Origin: an uncultured Clostridia bacterium
GTDB lineage: Bacteria > Bacillota > Clostridia > Lutisporales > Lutisporaceae
DNA length: 42,811 bases
Reading direction: 5' to 3'
NCBI GenBank assembly: GCA_937930535.1
Contig: CALGKJ010000019.1
Span: 1 to 42,811, forward strand
This document shows, piece by piece, positions 7,834 through 17,056 of this stretch. Within the stretch, counting starts at the first letter, position 1; every line of letters begins with the position of its first letter. The notes beneath the pieces were generated by a model. The model did not search any database, was not told the DNA's origin, and saw nothing but the letters and a program-made list of their open reading frames with translations. Both the position numbers and the translations under genes were made by a program.

Positions 7834-9093
7834 CTAATCCTCTTCAATCCTTCTTATCCTTGCGCCTACATTAATAAGCTTTTCTTCCAGTCTTTCGTAG
7901 CCCCTGTCAATATGACCTATATTGCTTATTACTGTTTTGCCGTCAGCAACCAAACCTGCAACAACCATGGCAGCACCAGCCCTAAGATCTGTAGCAGTAA
8001 TAGGAGCTCCTGACAGCTTATTTACTCCTTCAATTATTGCGACACGTCCCTCTACCCTGATCTTTGCTCCCATTTTTTTAAGCTCATCCATAAATTTGAA
8101 GCGTGATTCAAATATATTTTCAGTAACTATGGCAGTGCCTTCTGATAATGCCAGCAGTACGCACATTGGCTGCTGCATATCAGTGGGAAATCCGGGATAA
8201 GGCAGAGTCTTGATATTAACTGCTTTTGGTCTTGATAAAGCAGCTACTCTCACTGAATCCTCGTACTCCGTAACCTCAACGCCCATTTCTCTAAGCTTTG
8301 CAGTTATGGCCTCAAGATGAGTAGGTATTACGTTCTTTATGAGCACATTGCCCCTGCTTGCAGCCGCAGCAACCATGTAAGTACCTGCTTCCATCTGGTC
8401 AGGTATTATGGCATGCTCACAGCCGCCAAGAAAATCTACACCCTTGATTCTAATAACGTCAGTGCCGGCTCCTTTGATATTTGCCCCCAACGCATTTAAA
8501 AAGTTTGCAGTATCTACTACATACGGTTCCTTTGCTGCATTTTCTATTGTAGTAATGCCCTTTGCTCTACATGCTGCAAGCATTATATTTATTGTAGCAC
8601 CAACACTTACCACATCCAGATAAATAGGCGCACCTACCAGCTCTTCAGCCTTTGCCTTTATTACCCCATGGGTAATCTTTATTTTTACACCAAGTGCCTC
8701 CAGACCTTTTATATGAAGGTCTATGGGTCTCATACCTATTTCACAGCCGCCGGGGAATGGTACTTCAGCCTTTTTGAACCTGCCAATTAATGCCCCAATA
8801 AAATAATATGATGCTCTCATTCTTTTGGCCAATTCAGCATCAATTTTATGACTCTTAATTGAACTGCTGTCTATACAAATTTTATCTTGATCTATTATGT
8901 GAACTTTTGCTCCCAATTGCAAAAGCATATCCCTTAGATAAACAACATCCCGTATTGCCGGTAGGTTTTTAATGATACATTCCGAACCTGCAAGGATTGC
9001 AGCAGGTAATATTGCAAGGGCTGAGTTTTTAGCACCGCTTATACAAATTTCGCCTTCCAAACGTTTAGAACCTTCAATTACTAATTTTTCCAA
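7834..9093 (-). CDS. murA: UDP-N-acetylglucosamine 1-carboxyvinyltransferase MurA
   Basis: First committed step of peptidoglycan synthesis: adds enolpyruvate from PEP to UDP-GlcNAc in the cytoplasm. The 419-residue length is normal. Lys22-Asn23 (SGAKNSAL) and the catalytic Cys117 ([15 protein letters not shown]) are present; Cys rather than Asp implies a fosfomycin-sensitive type by established knowledge. The C-terminal [15 protein letters not shown] motif is also intact. Clostridia usually carry two paralogues; which one this is cannot be decided here. Transcribed alone leftward, with the start ATG preceded by a GGGGTCGAATT-like ribosome site. It stops at the bidirectional terminator shared with csaB. 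Confidence 0.96.
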   Translation of the reverse strand: MEKLVIEGSKRLEGEICISGAKNSALAILPAAILAGSECIIKNLPAIRDVVYLRDMLLQLGAKVHIIDQDKICIDSSSIKSHKIDAELAKRMRASYYFIGALIGRFKKAEVPFPGGCEIGMRPIDLHIKGLEALGVKIKITHGVIKAKAEELVGAPIYLDVVSVGATINIMLAACRAKGITTIENAAKEPYVVDTANFLNALGANIKGAGTDVIRIKGVDFLGGCEHAIIPDQMEAGTYMVAAAASRGNVLIKNVIPTHLEAITAKLREMGVEVTEYEDSVRVAALSRPKAVNIKTLPYPGFPTDMQQPMCVLLALSEGTAIVTENIFESRFKFMDELKKMGAKIRVEGRVAIIEGVNKLSGAPITATDLRAGAAMVVAGLVADGKTVISNIGHIDRGYERLEEKLINVGARIRRIEED

Positions 9094-9132
9094 TATAATT
9101 CGACCCCTTCATTTCGTATGTATTGTATCAAA

Positions 9133-9153
9133 TCTTGAATTGTTTCTCTATAG
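9133..9153 (-). repeat. Dispersed repeat, end fragment
   Basis: On the minus strand this reads CTATAGAGAAACAATTCAAG, close to the left end of the full unit at 35591. It lies about 40 bases upstream of murA. It may be a degraded copy or an outer end only. Confidence 0.5.
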
Positions 9154-9278
9154 TATATTTATAACATATTTTATTGCTATCTCACATTATAACATTGTTT
9201 AGCAGATTTGATAATATATTAACGCATAAATGGTAATAAATATTTTTTCAATGCTGAAAACAGCAAAATGTTATTATG

Positions 9279-9300
9279 CTTTAGAGTTTTTTATCTATAT
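9279..9300 (+). repeat. Dispersed repeat right-end fragment overlapping a promoter
   Basis: CTTTAGAGTTTTTTATCTAT resembles the unit's right end (TTTTAGAGTTGGTTATCTATA). A TATAAT at 9303-9308 follows directly, with TTTAGA (9280-9285) 17 bases before it, so the fragment may supply the -35 of the tagA promoter. The match is partial. Confidence 0.4.
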
Positions 9301-9302
9301 GG

Positions 9303-9308
9303 TATAAT
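9303..9308 (+). promoter_or_regulatory. -10 box candidate for the TagA-type gene
   Basis: TATAAT lies 48 bases before the ATG at 9356, with a poor -35 (TTTAGA) at 17-base spacing. Confidence 0.4.
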
Positions 9309-9355
9309 GATTTTTGATGCTGTTAAGGCACTAAAGAATTTTAGTAGGTGATAGA

Positions 9356-10096
9356 ATGAGCGAAAAAGTAGAAATAGTCGGCATAGGGATTAATAATATT
9401 ACAATGAATGAAGGCTGTGATATTATTAAGGATTTTTTGTACAGCGACAGCCTGAACATGATATTTACCCCTAATAGTGAGATACTACATGATGCAGTCA
9501 GAAACAAAGAGCTGGAAAAAATGCTTAATGATGCACAATTGGTTATACCTGATGGAATAGGAGTGGTTATTGCATCGAAATTTTATGGCGAGCCTTTAAA
9601 GGAGCGTGTTGCCGGTATAGATCTTATGAGGAAGCTTATAGAGCTTGCCCACAAGGAGAATAAGAATCTATATCTGCTGGCTACAACACAGGAGGTAATC
9701 GAGGAAGCTGGTAAAAAGCTAAAGGAACAATATGAGGGTTTAAATATAGTATGTACAAGAAACGGATATTTTGACGAAGCGGAAGAGGAACAAATAATTG
9801 AAGATATAAATAACAAGAATACTGATATACTTTTAGTAGGGCTGGGTTCTCCCAAACAGGAGAGATTTATATATAAAAACAGGCATAAGCTGAATGCAAA
9901 AATAGCAATAGGAATTGGCGGCAGTCTTGATATAGTGGCAGGAAGGCTAAAAAGAGCACCTGTATTCATGCAAAAAGCAGGCTTGGAGTGGCTTTACAGA
10001 CTCATAAAGCAGCCTAGCAGAATAAAAAGAATAATGAAGCTTCCTAAATTTATACTGCTTTCCTTTTATGATGCAAAAACTAAAGCTGACAAGTAA
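9356..10096 (+). CDS. tagA: WecG/TagA/CpsF-family glycosyltransferase (GT26)
   Basis: A 246-residue GT26 enzyme. Family members transfer N-acetylmannosamine (TagA) or ManNAcA (WecG) to GlcNAc-PP-undecaprenol, making the linkage unit of wall teichoic acid or related polymers. Conserved features: TPNSEI with Thr38 and Asn40, the catalytic-base region PDGIGVV with Asp66, and the VGLGSPKQE donor-site motif near residue 162. The basic C-terminal tail (WLYRLIKQPSRIKRIMKLP) is the known membrane-docking appendage. ATG 9356 follows TAGGTGAT. Given csaB nearby, a role in SLH-binding wall polysaccharide rather than teichoic acid is plausible but unproven. The symbol reflects family, not proven substrate. 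Confidence 0.88.
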   Translation: MSEKVEIVGIGINNITMNEGCDIIKDFLYSDSLNMIFTPNSEILHDAVRNKELEKMLNDAQLVIPDGIGVVIASKFYGEPLKERVAGIDLMRKLIELAHKENKNLYLLATTQEVIEEAGKKLKEQYEGLNIVCTRNGYFDEAEEEQIIEDINNKNTDILLVGLGSPKQERFIYKNRHKLNAKIAIGIGGSLDIVAGRLKRAPVFMQKAGLEWLYRLIKQPSRIKRIMKLPKFILLSFYDAKTKADK

Positions 10097-10137
10097 TATT
10101 TTTTATTTTATTTGAATTTTTGATTGGGGTGGCAAAA

Positions 10138-10983
10138 TTGAAAAAAACCATAATGTCATATATAGCAATAACTATTGGTTCTGTATTTATGGCACTTTCC
10201 ATTATTCTATTTATTAATTCCAACAAGATAGTACCGGGTGGGATAATGGGTATAGTAAACATTATAAATTTTTATACCGGATATCCTATTGGTGTTACAA
10301 CCTTACTTTTCAGTGTACCAATATTTCTTATAGGGGTACTTACTCTGGGTAAAAATGTAGGAGTAAAGACTATCTATTGTAATGTAGTTTACTCTATAAT
10401 AGTTGATATTATGGATAGAACCTTGCAGCCTATGACAGATAATTTGTTTCTCGCAACAATTTTCGGCGGTATTTTAATGGGTGTAGGGGTTGCTATAATT
10501 TTGGGTGTGGGCGGAACCTTTGGCGGTACAGATATGGCTGCAAGGATTATACATAAATACATTCCCTCCATCCCTACACAATGGATTATGTTTGCAGTAG
10601 ACTCTATGGTTATCGTAGCAGGAGGCATTGCTTTTGGACCCGAACTGGCATTGTTTTCTATAGTCACTATTTTCGTTATGACAAAGGTTATTGATGTTAT
10701 TCAGGAAGGTATAAACTATGGTAAATCTTTGTTTATTATTTCTGACAAGGCAGATGAGATTGCTGAGGCAATACTAAAAGAGCTGGCCAGAGGGGTAACT
10801 TCTCTGCAAGGCAAGGGGATGTATACAAGGCAGGAAAAAAACGTACTATTCTGTGTTGTTAAGAGAAGACAGCTTGTCAGCGTAAAGAATATGATATTAA
10901 GTATTGACCCCAAGGCATTTATAAGTATAGGAGACGTAAGAGAGGTAGTAGGAAGCGGTTTCGGAGATTCATTATTTTCATAG
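10138..10983 (+). CDS. YitT-family membrane protein (YitT_membrane + DUF2179)
   Basis: A 281-residue protein with five or six membrane helices in the first 190 residues. Glycine-rich turns (FNNKIVPGGIMG-like, residues about 24-40, and GVGGTFGGTDMAARI) are characteristic of YitT/UPF0750 proteins. A soluble C-terminal DUF2179 domain (about residues 200-281) includes RGVTSLQGKGMYTRQEKNVLFCVV, a ferredoxin-like ACT-related fold. Substrate and function are not established. The TTG at 10138 is preferred: GGGGTGG at 10125-10131 sits 6 bases upstream, while an upstream TTG at 10120 has no site. A terminator follows directly. Confidence 0.88.
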   Translation: MKKTIMSYIAITIGSVFMALSIILFINSNKIVPGGIMGIVNIINFYTGYPIGVTTLLFSVPIFLIGVLTLGKNVGVKTIYCNVVYSIIVDIMDRTLQPMTDNLFLATIFGGILMGVGVAIILGVGGTFGGTDMAARIIHKYIPSIPTQWIMFAVDSMVIVAGGIAFGPELALFSIVTIFVMTKVIDVIQEGINYGKSLFIISDKADEIAEAILKELARGVTSLQGKGMYTRQEKNVLFCVVKRRQLVSVKNMILSIDPKAFISIGDVREVVGSGFGDSLFS

Positions 10984-10992
10984 AGGATTAAT

Positions 10993-11020
10993 AAAAAAAT
11001 ACGCATGTGCGTATTTTTTT
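10993..11020 (+). terminator. Intrinsic terminator after the YitT-family gene
   Basis: The palindrome ATACGCATGTGCGTAT is flanked by seven A on the left and seven T on the right, 10 bases after the stop codon. The symmetric tracts could work in both directions. Confidence 0.9.
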
Positions 11021-11066
11021 ATGCACACATAGAATATTGTATAATCATATGGTAAAATTTAAGAAA

Positions 11067-11112
11067 GCTTTAAAATAAAGCAGCTTTACTTTAAAGCACT
11101 TTATCTAAAGTG
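11067..11112 (+). promoter_or_regulatory. Nested palindromes in the leader of the Lon-like gene
   Basis: Three perfect inverted repeats share a CTTTA/TAAAG core. They are GCTTTAAA (11067-11074) with TTTAAAGC (11090-11097), the 13-mer TAAAGCAGCTTTA (11076-11088), and CACTTTATCTAAAGTG (11097-11112). A TATAAT at 11040-11045 would place them in the 5' leader or as downstream operators. No known heat-shock operator (CIRCE, CtsR) was recognised. Confidence 0.45.
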
Positions 11113-11149
11113 ATAATTTTACTGGTGACCTTGGAAAGGGGGAAGAGAT

Positions 11150-13546
11150 ATGGGACTTTATAGGGAACTAGCTCCAGAAGAATTAATCAATAGGTGTGAC
11201 AGCAATAAACTAAACTTCCAAACAACCAAAGAACTGACACCTCTTGATGGAATCATAGGACAAGGGAGAGCCGCTTCATCAATGGAATTCGGTTTAACAA
11301 TAAAAAGGTCTGGATACAATATTTATGTTTCAGGGGAGACTGGCACTGGAAGAAGCAGCTATACAAAATCCATTGTCGGTAAAATTGCAGAGAATGAAAG
11401 AACTCCAGATGATTGGTGCTATGTATATGATTTTAAGAATCCTGATAAGCCGCGGGCAATTAACCTTCCTGCCGGCATGGGACATAAGCTTTTAAGAGAT
11501 ATGAAAAGACTGGTTAAAAGTCTTAAAATAAAAATACCCAAGGCTTTTGACAGCGAGGAGTATGGAAGCCAGAGAAGTCAGATTATGCAGGAGTATCAGG
11601 AAAAAAGCTCTACGCTTATGGAAGAATTTAATGAGTATGCAAAAGACAAGGGCTTCATTATGAAGAAAACCGAGCAGGGTCTCTTGGCTATACCATTGGT
11701 TGATGGTAAGCCTATGGAAGAGGAGGAGTACCTTGAGCTTACTCCAGAAGCAAAAAAGAAGCTGGAGGATGAGTCCTTTGTAGTTGAGAATAAGCTGGAA
11801 GAGATTATGAAGCATATAAAGGAAATAGAGAAGACAGCTAAGGATAAGATAGAACATCTTGAAGCGAAGATAGCCTTAGTAACCCTGGAGCAGCCGATAA
11901 AAGATTTAAAAGAAAAATATGATAAATACAAAAATGTGGTAGACTATTTGCAGGCAGTACAAAGAAACATCATAAACAATATATCAGATTTTCGTGGGAT
12001 GAACGAAGAATATGAGGAAGAAATGGATATTGTTGATAGAATCCGGGAAAAGGATTTTACAAAAAAATATCATGTAAATCTGATTGTAGACAATAGAGAA
12101 ACAAAGGGCGCACCTGTAATATTTGAAAATAACCCCAAATACTACAACTTACTGGGCAAGATTGAATATGAAAGCAATATGGGAGTTGTAACCACTGACT
12201 TTACCAAAATCAAAGCTGGTTCGCTGCATGCTGCCAACGGCGGTTATATAATAATAAATATGAATGATATAATAGCCAATCCTGAGACCTGGGAAGGGCT
12301 TAAACGCTCATTAAAAACAAACAGCGTAAGCATTGAAAATGTATTTTCCATTGCTGGAATTGTATCAGGAGGAATGAAGCCTGAGCCTATTCCATTGGAT
12401 ATCAAAGTAATAATAATAGGTAATGCTCACATTTATCAAGCTTTGTACAACTATGATGAGGATTTTAAAAAGCTGTTTAAGATTAAAGCAGATTTTGATA
12501 TAGATATGCTTTCAAGTGACGAACAAGTGCAGAAGTACGCTCAGTTTATTGCCTCTCATTGCAATAAAAAGGATCTTATGCATTTTGATAAGGAAGCAGT
12601 AGCAGCAGTTATTGAGCACAGCAGAAGGCTTGCTGAACATAAAAACAAGCTGACCACCAAATTTAATGAAATAGTAGAGGTGTTATACGAAGCCGATGCA
12701 TGGGCGAGAATAGCTAAAAGCGAGATTATAGATGCTGAACACGTAAAAAAAGCAATAGAGCAAAAAAACTATAGATCCAACAGGATAGAAGAAAAGCTTC
12801 AAGAGTATATTGATACAGGAGTTATTTTGATTAATACTGAGGATAAGGTTGTAGGGCAGTTAAACGGACTTTCGGTTATGAACTACGGTGATTATGATTT
12901 TGGAAAGCCTTCAAGAATCACTGCAACTACTTATGCCGGAGAAAAAGGAATAGTCAACATTGAGCGTGAAGTAGAAATGAGCGGCAGTATACATGACAAA
13001 GGGGTACTTATTTTATCAGGATACCTTGGTGAAAAGTTTGCACAGGATTTCCCCATGTCATTATCAGCTAACATCTGCTTTGAACAGCTTTATGACGGTG
13101 TTGAGGGTGACAGTGCTTCAAGTACGGAGCTTTACGCCTTGCTTTCAAGTCTTTCAGAAGTGCCTATAAAGCAGTATATTGCTGTAACCGGCTCAGTTAA
13201 TCAAAAGGGAGAGATACAGCCTATAGGCGGAGTAAATGAAAAAATAGAAGGCTTCTTTGCAACCTGTAAGGCAAGAGGGCTTAAGGGCGATGAAGGTGTT
13301 ATTATTCCCCATCAGAATGTAATAAATCTTATGCTTAAGGATGAGGTAGTAAAAGCGGTGGAGGAAGGCAAATTCCATATATACCCCGTTAAGACTATAA
13401 ACGAGGGCATAGAAATATTAACAGATGTGTCTGCCGGAGAGCTGGATGATAAGAACTGCTACCCTGAACAATCCATTTATTACAAGGTTCAAAAGAAACT
13501 AGAAAAATATGCAAGTATAATGGAAGCTTCAGAAGAAGAGGAATAG
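11150..13546 (+). CDS. LonB-like ATP-dependent protease (AAA_32 + Lon proteolytic domain)
   Basis: A 798-residue protease that unfolds and degrades proteins in the cytoplasm. The N-terminal AAA region has a Walker-A-like GETGTGRSS with Arg68 where Lys is usual. A long coiled insertion rich in Glu and Lys occupies roughly residues 130-290. The C-terminal Lon domain carries the Ser-Lys dyad: Ser655 in EGDSASSTE and Lys698 in GGVNEKIEGF. This layout fits the COG1067/AAA_32 group found in many Clostridia, not classical LonA (no N-terminal LAN domain). ATG 11150 follows AAAGGGGGAAG. It appears monocistronic. Substrates cannot be predicted. Confidence 0.92.
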   Translation: MGLYRELAPEELINRCDSNKLNFQTTKELTPLDGIIGQGRAASSMEFGLTIKRSGYNIYVSGETGTGRSSYTKSIVGKIAENERTPDDWCYVYDFKNPDKPRAINLPAGMGHKLLRDMKRLVKSLKIKIPKAFDSEEYGSQRSQIMQEYQEKSSTLMEEFNEYAKDKGFIMKKTEQGLLAIPLVDGKPMEEEEYLELTPEAKKKLEDESFVVENKLEEIMKHIKEIEKTAKDKIEHLEAKIALVTLEQPIKDLKEKYDKYKNVVDYLQAVQRNIINNISDFRGMNEEYEEEMDIVDRIREKDFTKKYHVNLIVDNRETKGAPVIFENNPKYYNLLGKIEYESNMGVVTTDFTKIKAGSLHAANGGYIIINMNDIIANPETWEGLKRSLKTNSVSIENVFSIAGIVSGGMKPEPIPLDIKVIIIGNAHIYQALYNYDEDFKKLFKIKADFDIDMLSSDEQVQKYAQFIASHCNKKDLMHFDKEAVAAVIEHSRRLAEHKNKLTTKFNEIVEVLYEADAWARIAKSEIIDAEHVKKAIEQKNYRSNRIEEKLQEYIDTGVILINTEDKVVGQLNGLSVMNYGDYDFGKPSRITATTYAGEKGIVNIEREVEMSGSIHDKGVLILSGYLGEKFAQDFPMSLSANICFEQLYDGVEGDSASSTELYALLSSLSEVPIKQYIAVTGSVNQKGEIQPIGGVNEKIEGFFATCKARGLKGDEGVIIPHQNVINLMLKDEVVKAVEEGKFHIYPVKTINEGIEILTDVSAGELDDKNCYPEQSIYYKVQKKLEKYASIMEASEEEE

Positions 13547-13563
13547 GCTGCTGTATAAACATT

Positions 13564-13600
13564 GCAAGAGGTATAGCTAAGCTAAATCTCTTGCTTTTTA
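13564..13600 (+). terminator. Intrinsic terminator after the Lon-like gene
   Basis: GCAAGAG (13564-13570) pairs with CTCTTGC (13588-13594), with an inner AGCT pairing and a following T-tract. Confidence 0.8.
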
Positions 13601-13685
13601 TATATTATAGAGAAGTGTCAAAGACTTTGCAATGTTGTATAATATAAATAGCAAATAATGAAAATACATACAGGGGGTTGGTAAT

Positions 13686-14414
13686 ATGGGTGCATTAGTA
13701 TATGCCCATAGAGGGGCATCAGGGATAGTGCCAGAGAACACTATGAGCGCATTTAGAAAGGCTGTGGAGCTTGGGAGCGGCGGCATTGAATGTGATGTTC
13801 AGATGACAAAGGATGGCAAGCTTGTAATATGCCATGATGAGATGCTTGACAGGACAACAGACGGCAAAGGTTTTATAAAGGATTTTACTTATGAGGAGCT
13901 AAGCAGACTTGATGCTGGAAGCTGGTTCTCCAGCGATTTTAAGGGAGAAAAGCTTCCTTTGCTGGATGAGCTTCTTGAGCTAGTTTCTAGTGCTGGTGTT
14001 TTAATTAATATTGAGTTAAAGAATGGTGTTATTCAATATCCAAACCTTGAGGCGTTAGTCATAGACGCAGTAAGTAATCATAAGCTGAGAGACAAAACCA
14101 TAATATCCTCCTTTAATCACTATTCCATTTATGAAATAAATAAGCTGGATAGAGAAATTAAGACAGGAGCATTATACATGGAAGGCTTATATGAGCCTTG
14201 GGACTACCTTTCTAAGCTGCAGTGTGAGTATGCGCATCCATTCTATCTGGCAGTAAAGCCTGAAATTGTTGTTGGCTATAAAAATGCTGGATACAAAATT
14301 AACACCTTTACAGTAGACGATCCTAATATGGCAGTGCAGTTTTCTGCTATTGGCGTAGATGGCATTATAACTAACTATCCTGATAGAATAATAAGTGCTT
14401 TAGCAGCAGTTTAG
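13686..14414 (+). CDS. Glycerophosphodiester phosphodiesterase
   Basis: A 242-residue GDPD-family TIM barrel that hydrolyses glycerophosphodiesters to glycerol 3-phosphate and an alcohol. The family signature is complete: AHRGASGIVPENT with His8 and Arg9, metal ligands Glu35 and Asp37 in GIECDVQMTKDG, and His50 in VICHDEMLDRTTDG. The C-terminal NTFTVDDPNMA and GIITNYPD segments match the end of the barrel. No signal peptide, so it is cytoplasmic. ATG 13686 follows an AGGGGGTTGG site. It stands alone, with a different intergenic context from the transporter 130 bases downstream. Confidence 0.92.
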   Translation: MGALVYAHRGASGIVPENTMSAFRKAVELGSGGIECDVQMTKDGKLVICHDEMLDRTTDGKGFIKDFTYEELSRLDAGSWFSSDFKGEKLPLLDELLELVSSAGVLINIELKNGVIQYPNLEALVIDAVSNHKLRDKTIISSFNHYSIYEINKLDREIKTGALYMEGLYEPWDYLSKLQCEYAHPFYLAVKPEIVVGYKNAGYKINTFTVDDPNMAVQFSAIGVDGIITNYPDRIISALAAV

Positions 14415-14502
14415 TGCTATAAGTTTGTGATTGTTTAATAGGTAATTTACACTAAATATATTATATGTTATGCTTTATATCAAACGACAGCATGGTACTG
14501 GA

Positions 14503-14521
14503 CTATAGAGAAACAACTTCA
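14503..14521 (+). repeat. Dispersed repeat left-end fragment
   Basis: CTATAGAGAAACAACTTCA matches the first 19 bases of the full unit at 35591. It ends about 13 bases before the AGAAAGGGTGG ribosome site of the transporter gene, so it lies in that gene's leader or promoter region. Confidence 0.6.
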
Positions 14522-14546
14522 TATATAACTAAGAAAGGGTGGTTAG

Positions 14547-15779
14547 ATGAACATTTCTAAACTGAACTATAGGAAAACCTTTTTGCTGGGCTTTGGTTTC
14601 TTTTGTGTAAGCTTGGTTTGGCCTCTTTACAATACCTTTGTACCTATTTTTTTGGATAAATATGTTTCCAGTACCTTTATGATTGGTATTATTATGACTT
14701 TTGACAACATTGCAGCAGTTACCCTTCAACCAATAATTGGAGGGCTAAGCGACAGAACAAATTCGAGGTTTGGAAGACGAATGCCTTATTTGTTAATTGG
14801 AATACCACTGTCTGCGGTATTTTTCACACTTATTCCCCTTGAATTCAACTTAATAACCTTAATATTATTTGCTATGGGCTTTAATATAGCAATGAGCATT
14901 TACAGGGCACCAACTGTAGCATTAATGCCGGATTTGACACCTGCCGTACATAGAAGCAAAGCAAATGGGATTATTAATTTTATGGGGGGTATAGGAACTG
15001 CTATAGCTCTTTTAGGTGGTTCTATCATATATGATATTGATAAGAGGCTTCCCTTCCTTGGAGCAGCGGCACTGCTGATAATTGTTCTTTTTATATTGTA
15101 TAAGACTGTAAAAGAGCCTAAAAACAACTTTGATAAGGAAGAAAGTACAGGTATAATTTCTGCTTTTATAGAAGTAATAAAGGATAAGGAAAAAAGCGCA
15201 ATACTGCTGCTTTTTGCTATATTCTTCTGGTTTGTAGGCTATCAGGGTATAGAAGCACTATTCAGTTTGTATGTTAAGAAATTCCTAGGCTTCTCTGAAA
15301 GCGCAGCAGGAATAACCCTATTCTTTTTCTCGGCGGCATTTATTGCCTTCTCAATACCAAGTGGGTTTTTGGCATCCAAAATAGGTCGTGGAAGAACAAT
15401 AAAGCTGGGCTTGATGGGGCTGATATTTGTTTTTGTTGCGATAGTTTTTGCAAAGACACTTTTACTGCTTAGAATATTAATGACAGTAGGGGGCGCATTA
15501 TGGGCACTGATAAACATTAATTCCTACCCAATGGTTGTGCAAATGACAACGGAAGGTAAGATAGGAGCTTATACAGGACTGTATTATTTCTTCTCCTCAA
15601 TGGCTGCCATTGTAGGACCTCCTTTGTTTGGAATATTCATGGACGTAGTAGGCTTTGGAGTAATGTTCGTTATAGCACTATGCTTTTTATTAATGGCATT
15701 ATTGTTTATGAGTGGTGTAAAAAAGGGAGAAGTTAAAAAGGAAATAATGGAAAATGCAAATGAAGATGCAAATGCATAA
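14547..15779 (+). CDS. MFS transporter, 12 membrane helices
   Basis: A 410-residue major-facilitator permease. The loop after helix 2 has the MFS motif [16 protein letters not shown], and a matching [16 protein letters not shown] loop follows helix 8. The long central loop ([14 protein letters not shown], about residue 190-205) separates two six-helix halves. The pattern is closest to the SLC45/GPH-like group of solute-cation symporters. ATG 14547 follows AGAAAGGGTGG. It is 25 bases upstream of S-adenosylhomocysteine hydrolase and probably cotranscribed with it and the deaminase. Import or export of a nucleoside-like compound is therefore a reasonable guess, no more. Confidence 0.85.
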   Translation: MNISKLNYRKTFLLGFGFFCVSLVWPLYNTFVPIFLDKYVSSTFMIGIIMTFDNIAAVTLQPIIGGLSDRTNSRFGRRMPYLLIGIPLSAVFFTLIPLEFNLITLILFAMGFNIAMSIYRAPTVALMPDLTPAVHRSKANGIINFMGGIGTAIALLGGSIIYDIDKRLPFLGAAALLIIVLFILYKTVKEPKNNFDKEESTGIISAFIEVIKDKEKSAILLLFAIFFWFVGYQGIEALFSLYVKKFLGFSESAAGITLFFFSAAFIAFSIPSGFLASKIGRGRTIKLGLMGLIFVFVAIVFAKTLLLLRILMTVGGALWALININSYPMVVQMTTEGKIGAYTGLYYFFSSMAAIVGPPLFGIFMDVVGFGVMFVIALCFLLMALLFMSGVKKGEVKKEIMENANEDANA

Positions 15780-15804
15780 TAATCAAAAAAATGGAGGGAA
15801 ACAA

Positions 15805-17055
15805 ATGAGAGAAAGTATCGTAAGAGATATTAATAAAGCGGAAGCAGGACACAAAAAAATTGAGTGGGTAAAGGGCTATATGCCCGTGCTTTCTGCAATT
15901 GAGCAGGATTTTATCAAGGAACAGCCCTTTGCAGGTAAGAAAATCATAATGTCAATACATTTAGAGGCAAAGACAGCATATCTGGCAAAGGTACTAAAAT
16001 CAGGAGGAGCTACTGTATCCGTAACCGGCAGTAATCCTTTGTCTACTCAGGATGATGTAGCGGCAGCTCTTGTAGAGGATGGTCTTAATGTATACGCTTG
16101 GTACAATGCAACTGATAAAGAGTATTTTGAGCATCTAAATGCGGCTTTAGATATAGAGCCTGATATAGTTATAGATGATGGCGGTGATTTGGTGCATCTT
16201 CTTCACGGAGAAAGAAAAGAGCTGCTTAAAAATGTTATAGGCGGCTGTGAAGAAACTACAACGGGAGTATTAAGACTACGTGCCAGAGAAAAAGAAGGCT
16301 TGCTGAATTTTCCGATGATATCAGTAAATGACGCATACTGCAAGTACTTGTTTGACAATAGATATGGTACAGGACAATCGGTATGGGATGGAATAATGAG
16401 AACAACAAACCTTATAGTATCAGGTAAAAATGTAGTAGTTATAGGCTACGGCTGGTGCGGCAAGGGTGTCGCAATGAAAGCAAAAGGACTTGGAGCTAAT
16501 GTTATAGTATGTGAGATAGACCCGATAAAGGCAATCGAAGCATATATGGATGGCTTTAGAGTTATGAAAATGGATGAAGCGGCTGCTATGGGTGATTTCT
16601 TTGTTACAGTTACAGGTTGCAGCAAGGTCATAACTGGCGAACACTACAAGGTGATGAAAAATGGTGCAGTGCTTGCAAATGCAGGACACTTTGATGTAGA
16701 GATATGGAAGCCGGATCTTGAGGCACTGGCAGTAGAAACCAAGGTTATGAGAAACAACATAATGGGTTATGTAATGGCAGACGGCAGGATTATCAATGTG
16801 CTTGCAGAGGGAAGACTGGTAAATCTTGCAGCAGGGGACGGACATCCAGCGGAAATAATGGATATGAGCTTTGCACTGCAAGCATTATCAGCAAAATACA
16901 TAAACGAAAATGCTTCCAAGCTTGAAAACAAGGTATACAATGTTCCAGATGAAATAGATAAGAAGGTAGCACTTATGAAGCTTAATGCACTGGGAATACA
17001 GATAGATGAACTTTCAGAGGAACAGGCGGAATACTTGAGAGGCTGGGGAGAATAG
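15805..17055 (+). CDS. ahcY: Adenosylhomocysteinase (S-adenosylhomocysteine hydrolase), short archaeal-type
   Basis: NAD-dependent enzyme that splits S-adenosylhomocysteine into homocysteine and adenosine, removing a strong methyltransferase inhibitor. Motifs: [12 protein letters not shown] near the N-terminus, [30 protein letters not shown], and the Rossmann [15 protein letters not shown]. At 416 residues it lacks the insertion of long bacterial forms. It ends [12 protein letters not shown] rather than the KPxxYRY tail of long forms; this is the pattern of archaeal and Thermotoga-like proteins. ATG 15805 has GGAGGG at 15793-15798. The deaminase gene starts one base after its stop. In some archaea a close homologue prefers S-inosylhomocysteine, so specificity is open. 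Confidence 0.92.
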   Translation: MRESIVRDINKAEAGHKKIEWVKGYMPVLSAIEQDFIKEQPFAGKKIIMSIHLEAKTAYLAKVLKSGGATVSVTGSNPLSTQDDVAAALVEDGLNVYAWYNATDKEYFEHLNAALDIEPDIVIDDGGDLVHLLHGERKELLKNVIGGCEETTTGVLRLRAREKEGLLNFPMISVNDAYCKYLFDNRYGTGQSVWDGIMRTTNLIVSGKNVVVIGYGWCGKGVAMKAKGLGANVIVCEIDPIKAIEAYMDGFRVMKMDEAAAMGDFFVTVTGCSKVITGEHYKVMKNGAVLANAGHFDVEIWKPDLEALAVETKVMRNNIMGYVMADGRIINVLAEGRLVNLAAGDGHPAEIMDMSFALQALSAKYINENASKLENKVYNVPDEIDKKVALMKLNALGIQIDELSEEQAEYLRGWGE

Positions 17056-17056
17056 A

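Noticed and set aside
11492-11931. Leftward frames opposite the Lon-like coding region
   Set aside because: They are antisense to the coiled insertion of the protease and rich in Leu/Phe/Ser, typical of shadow frames.
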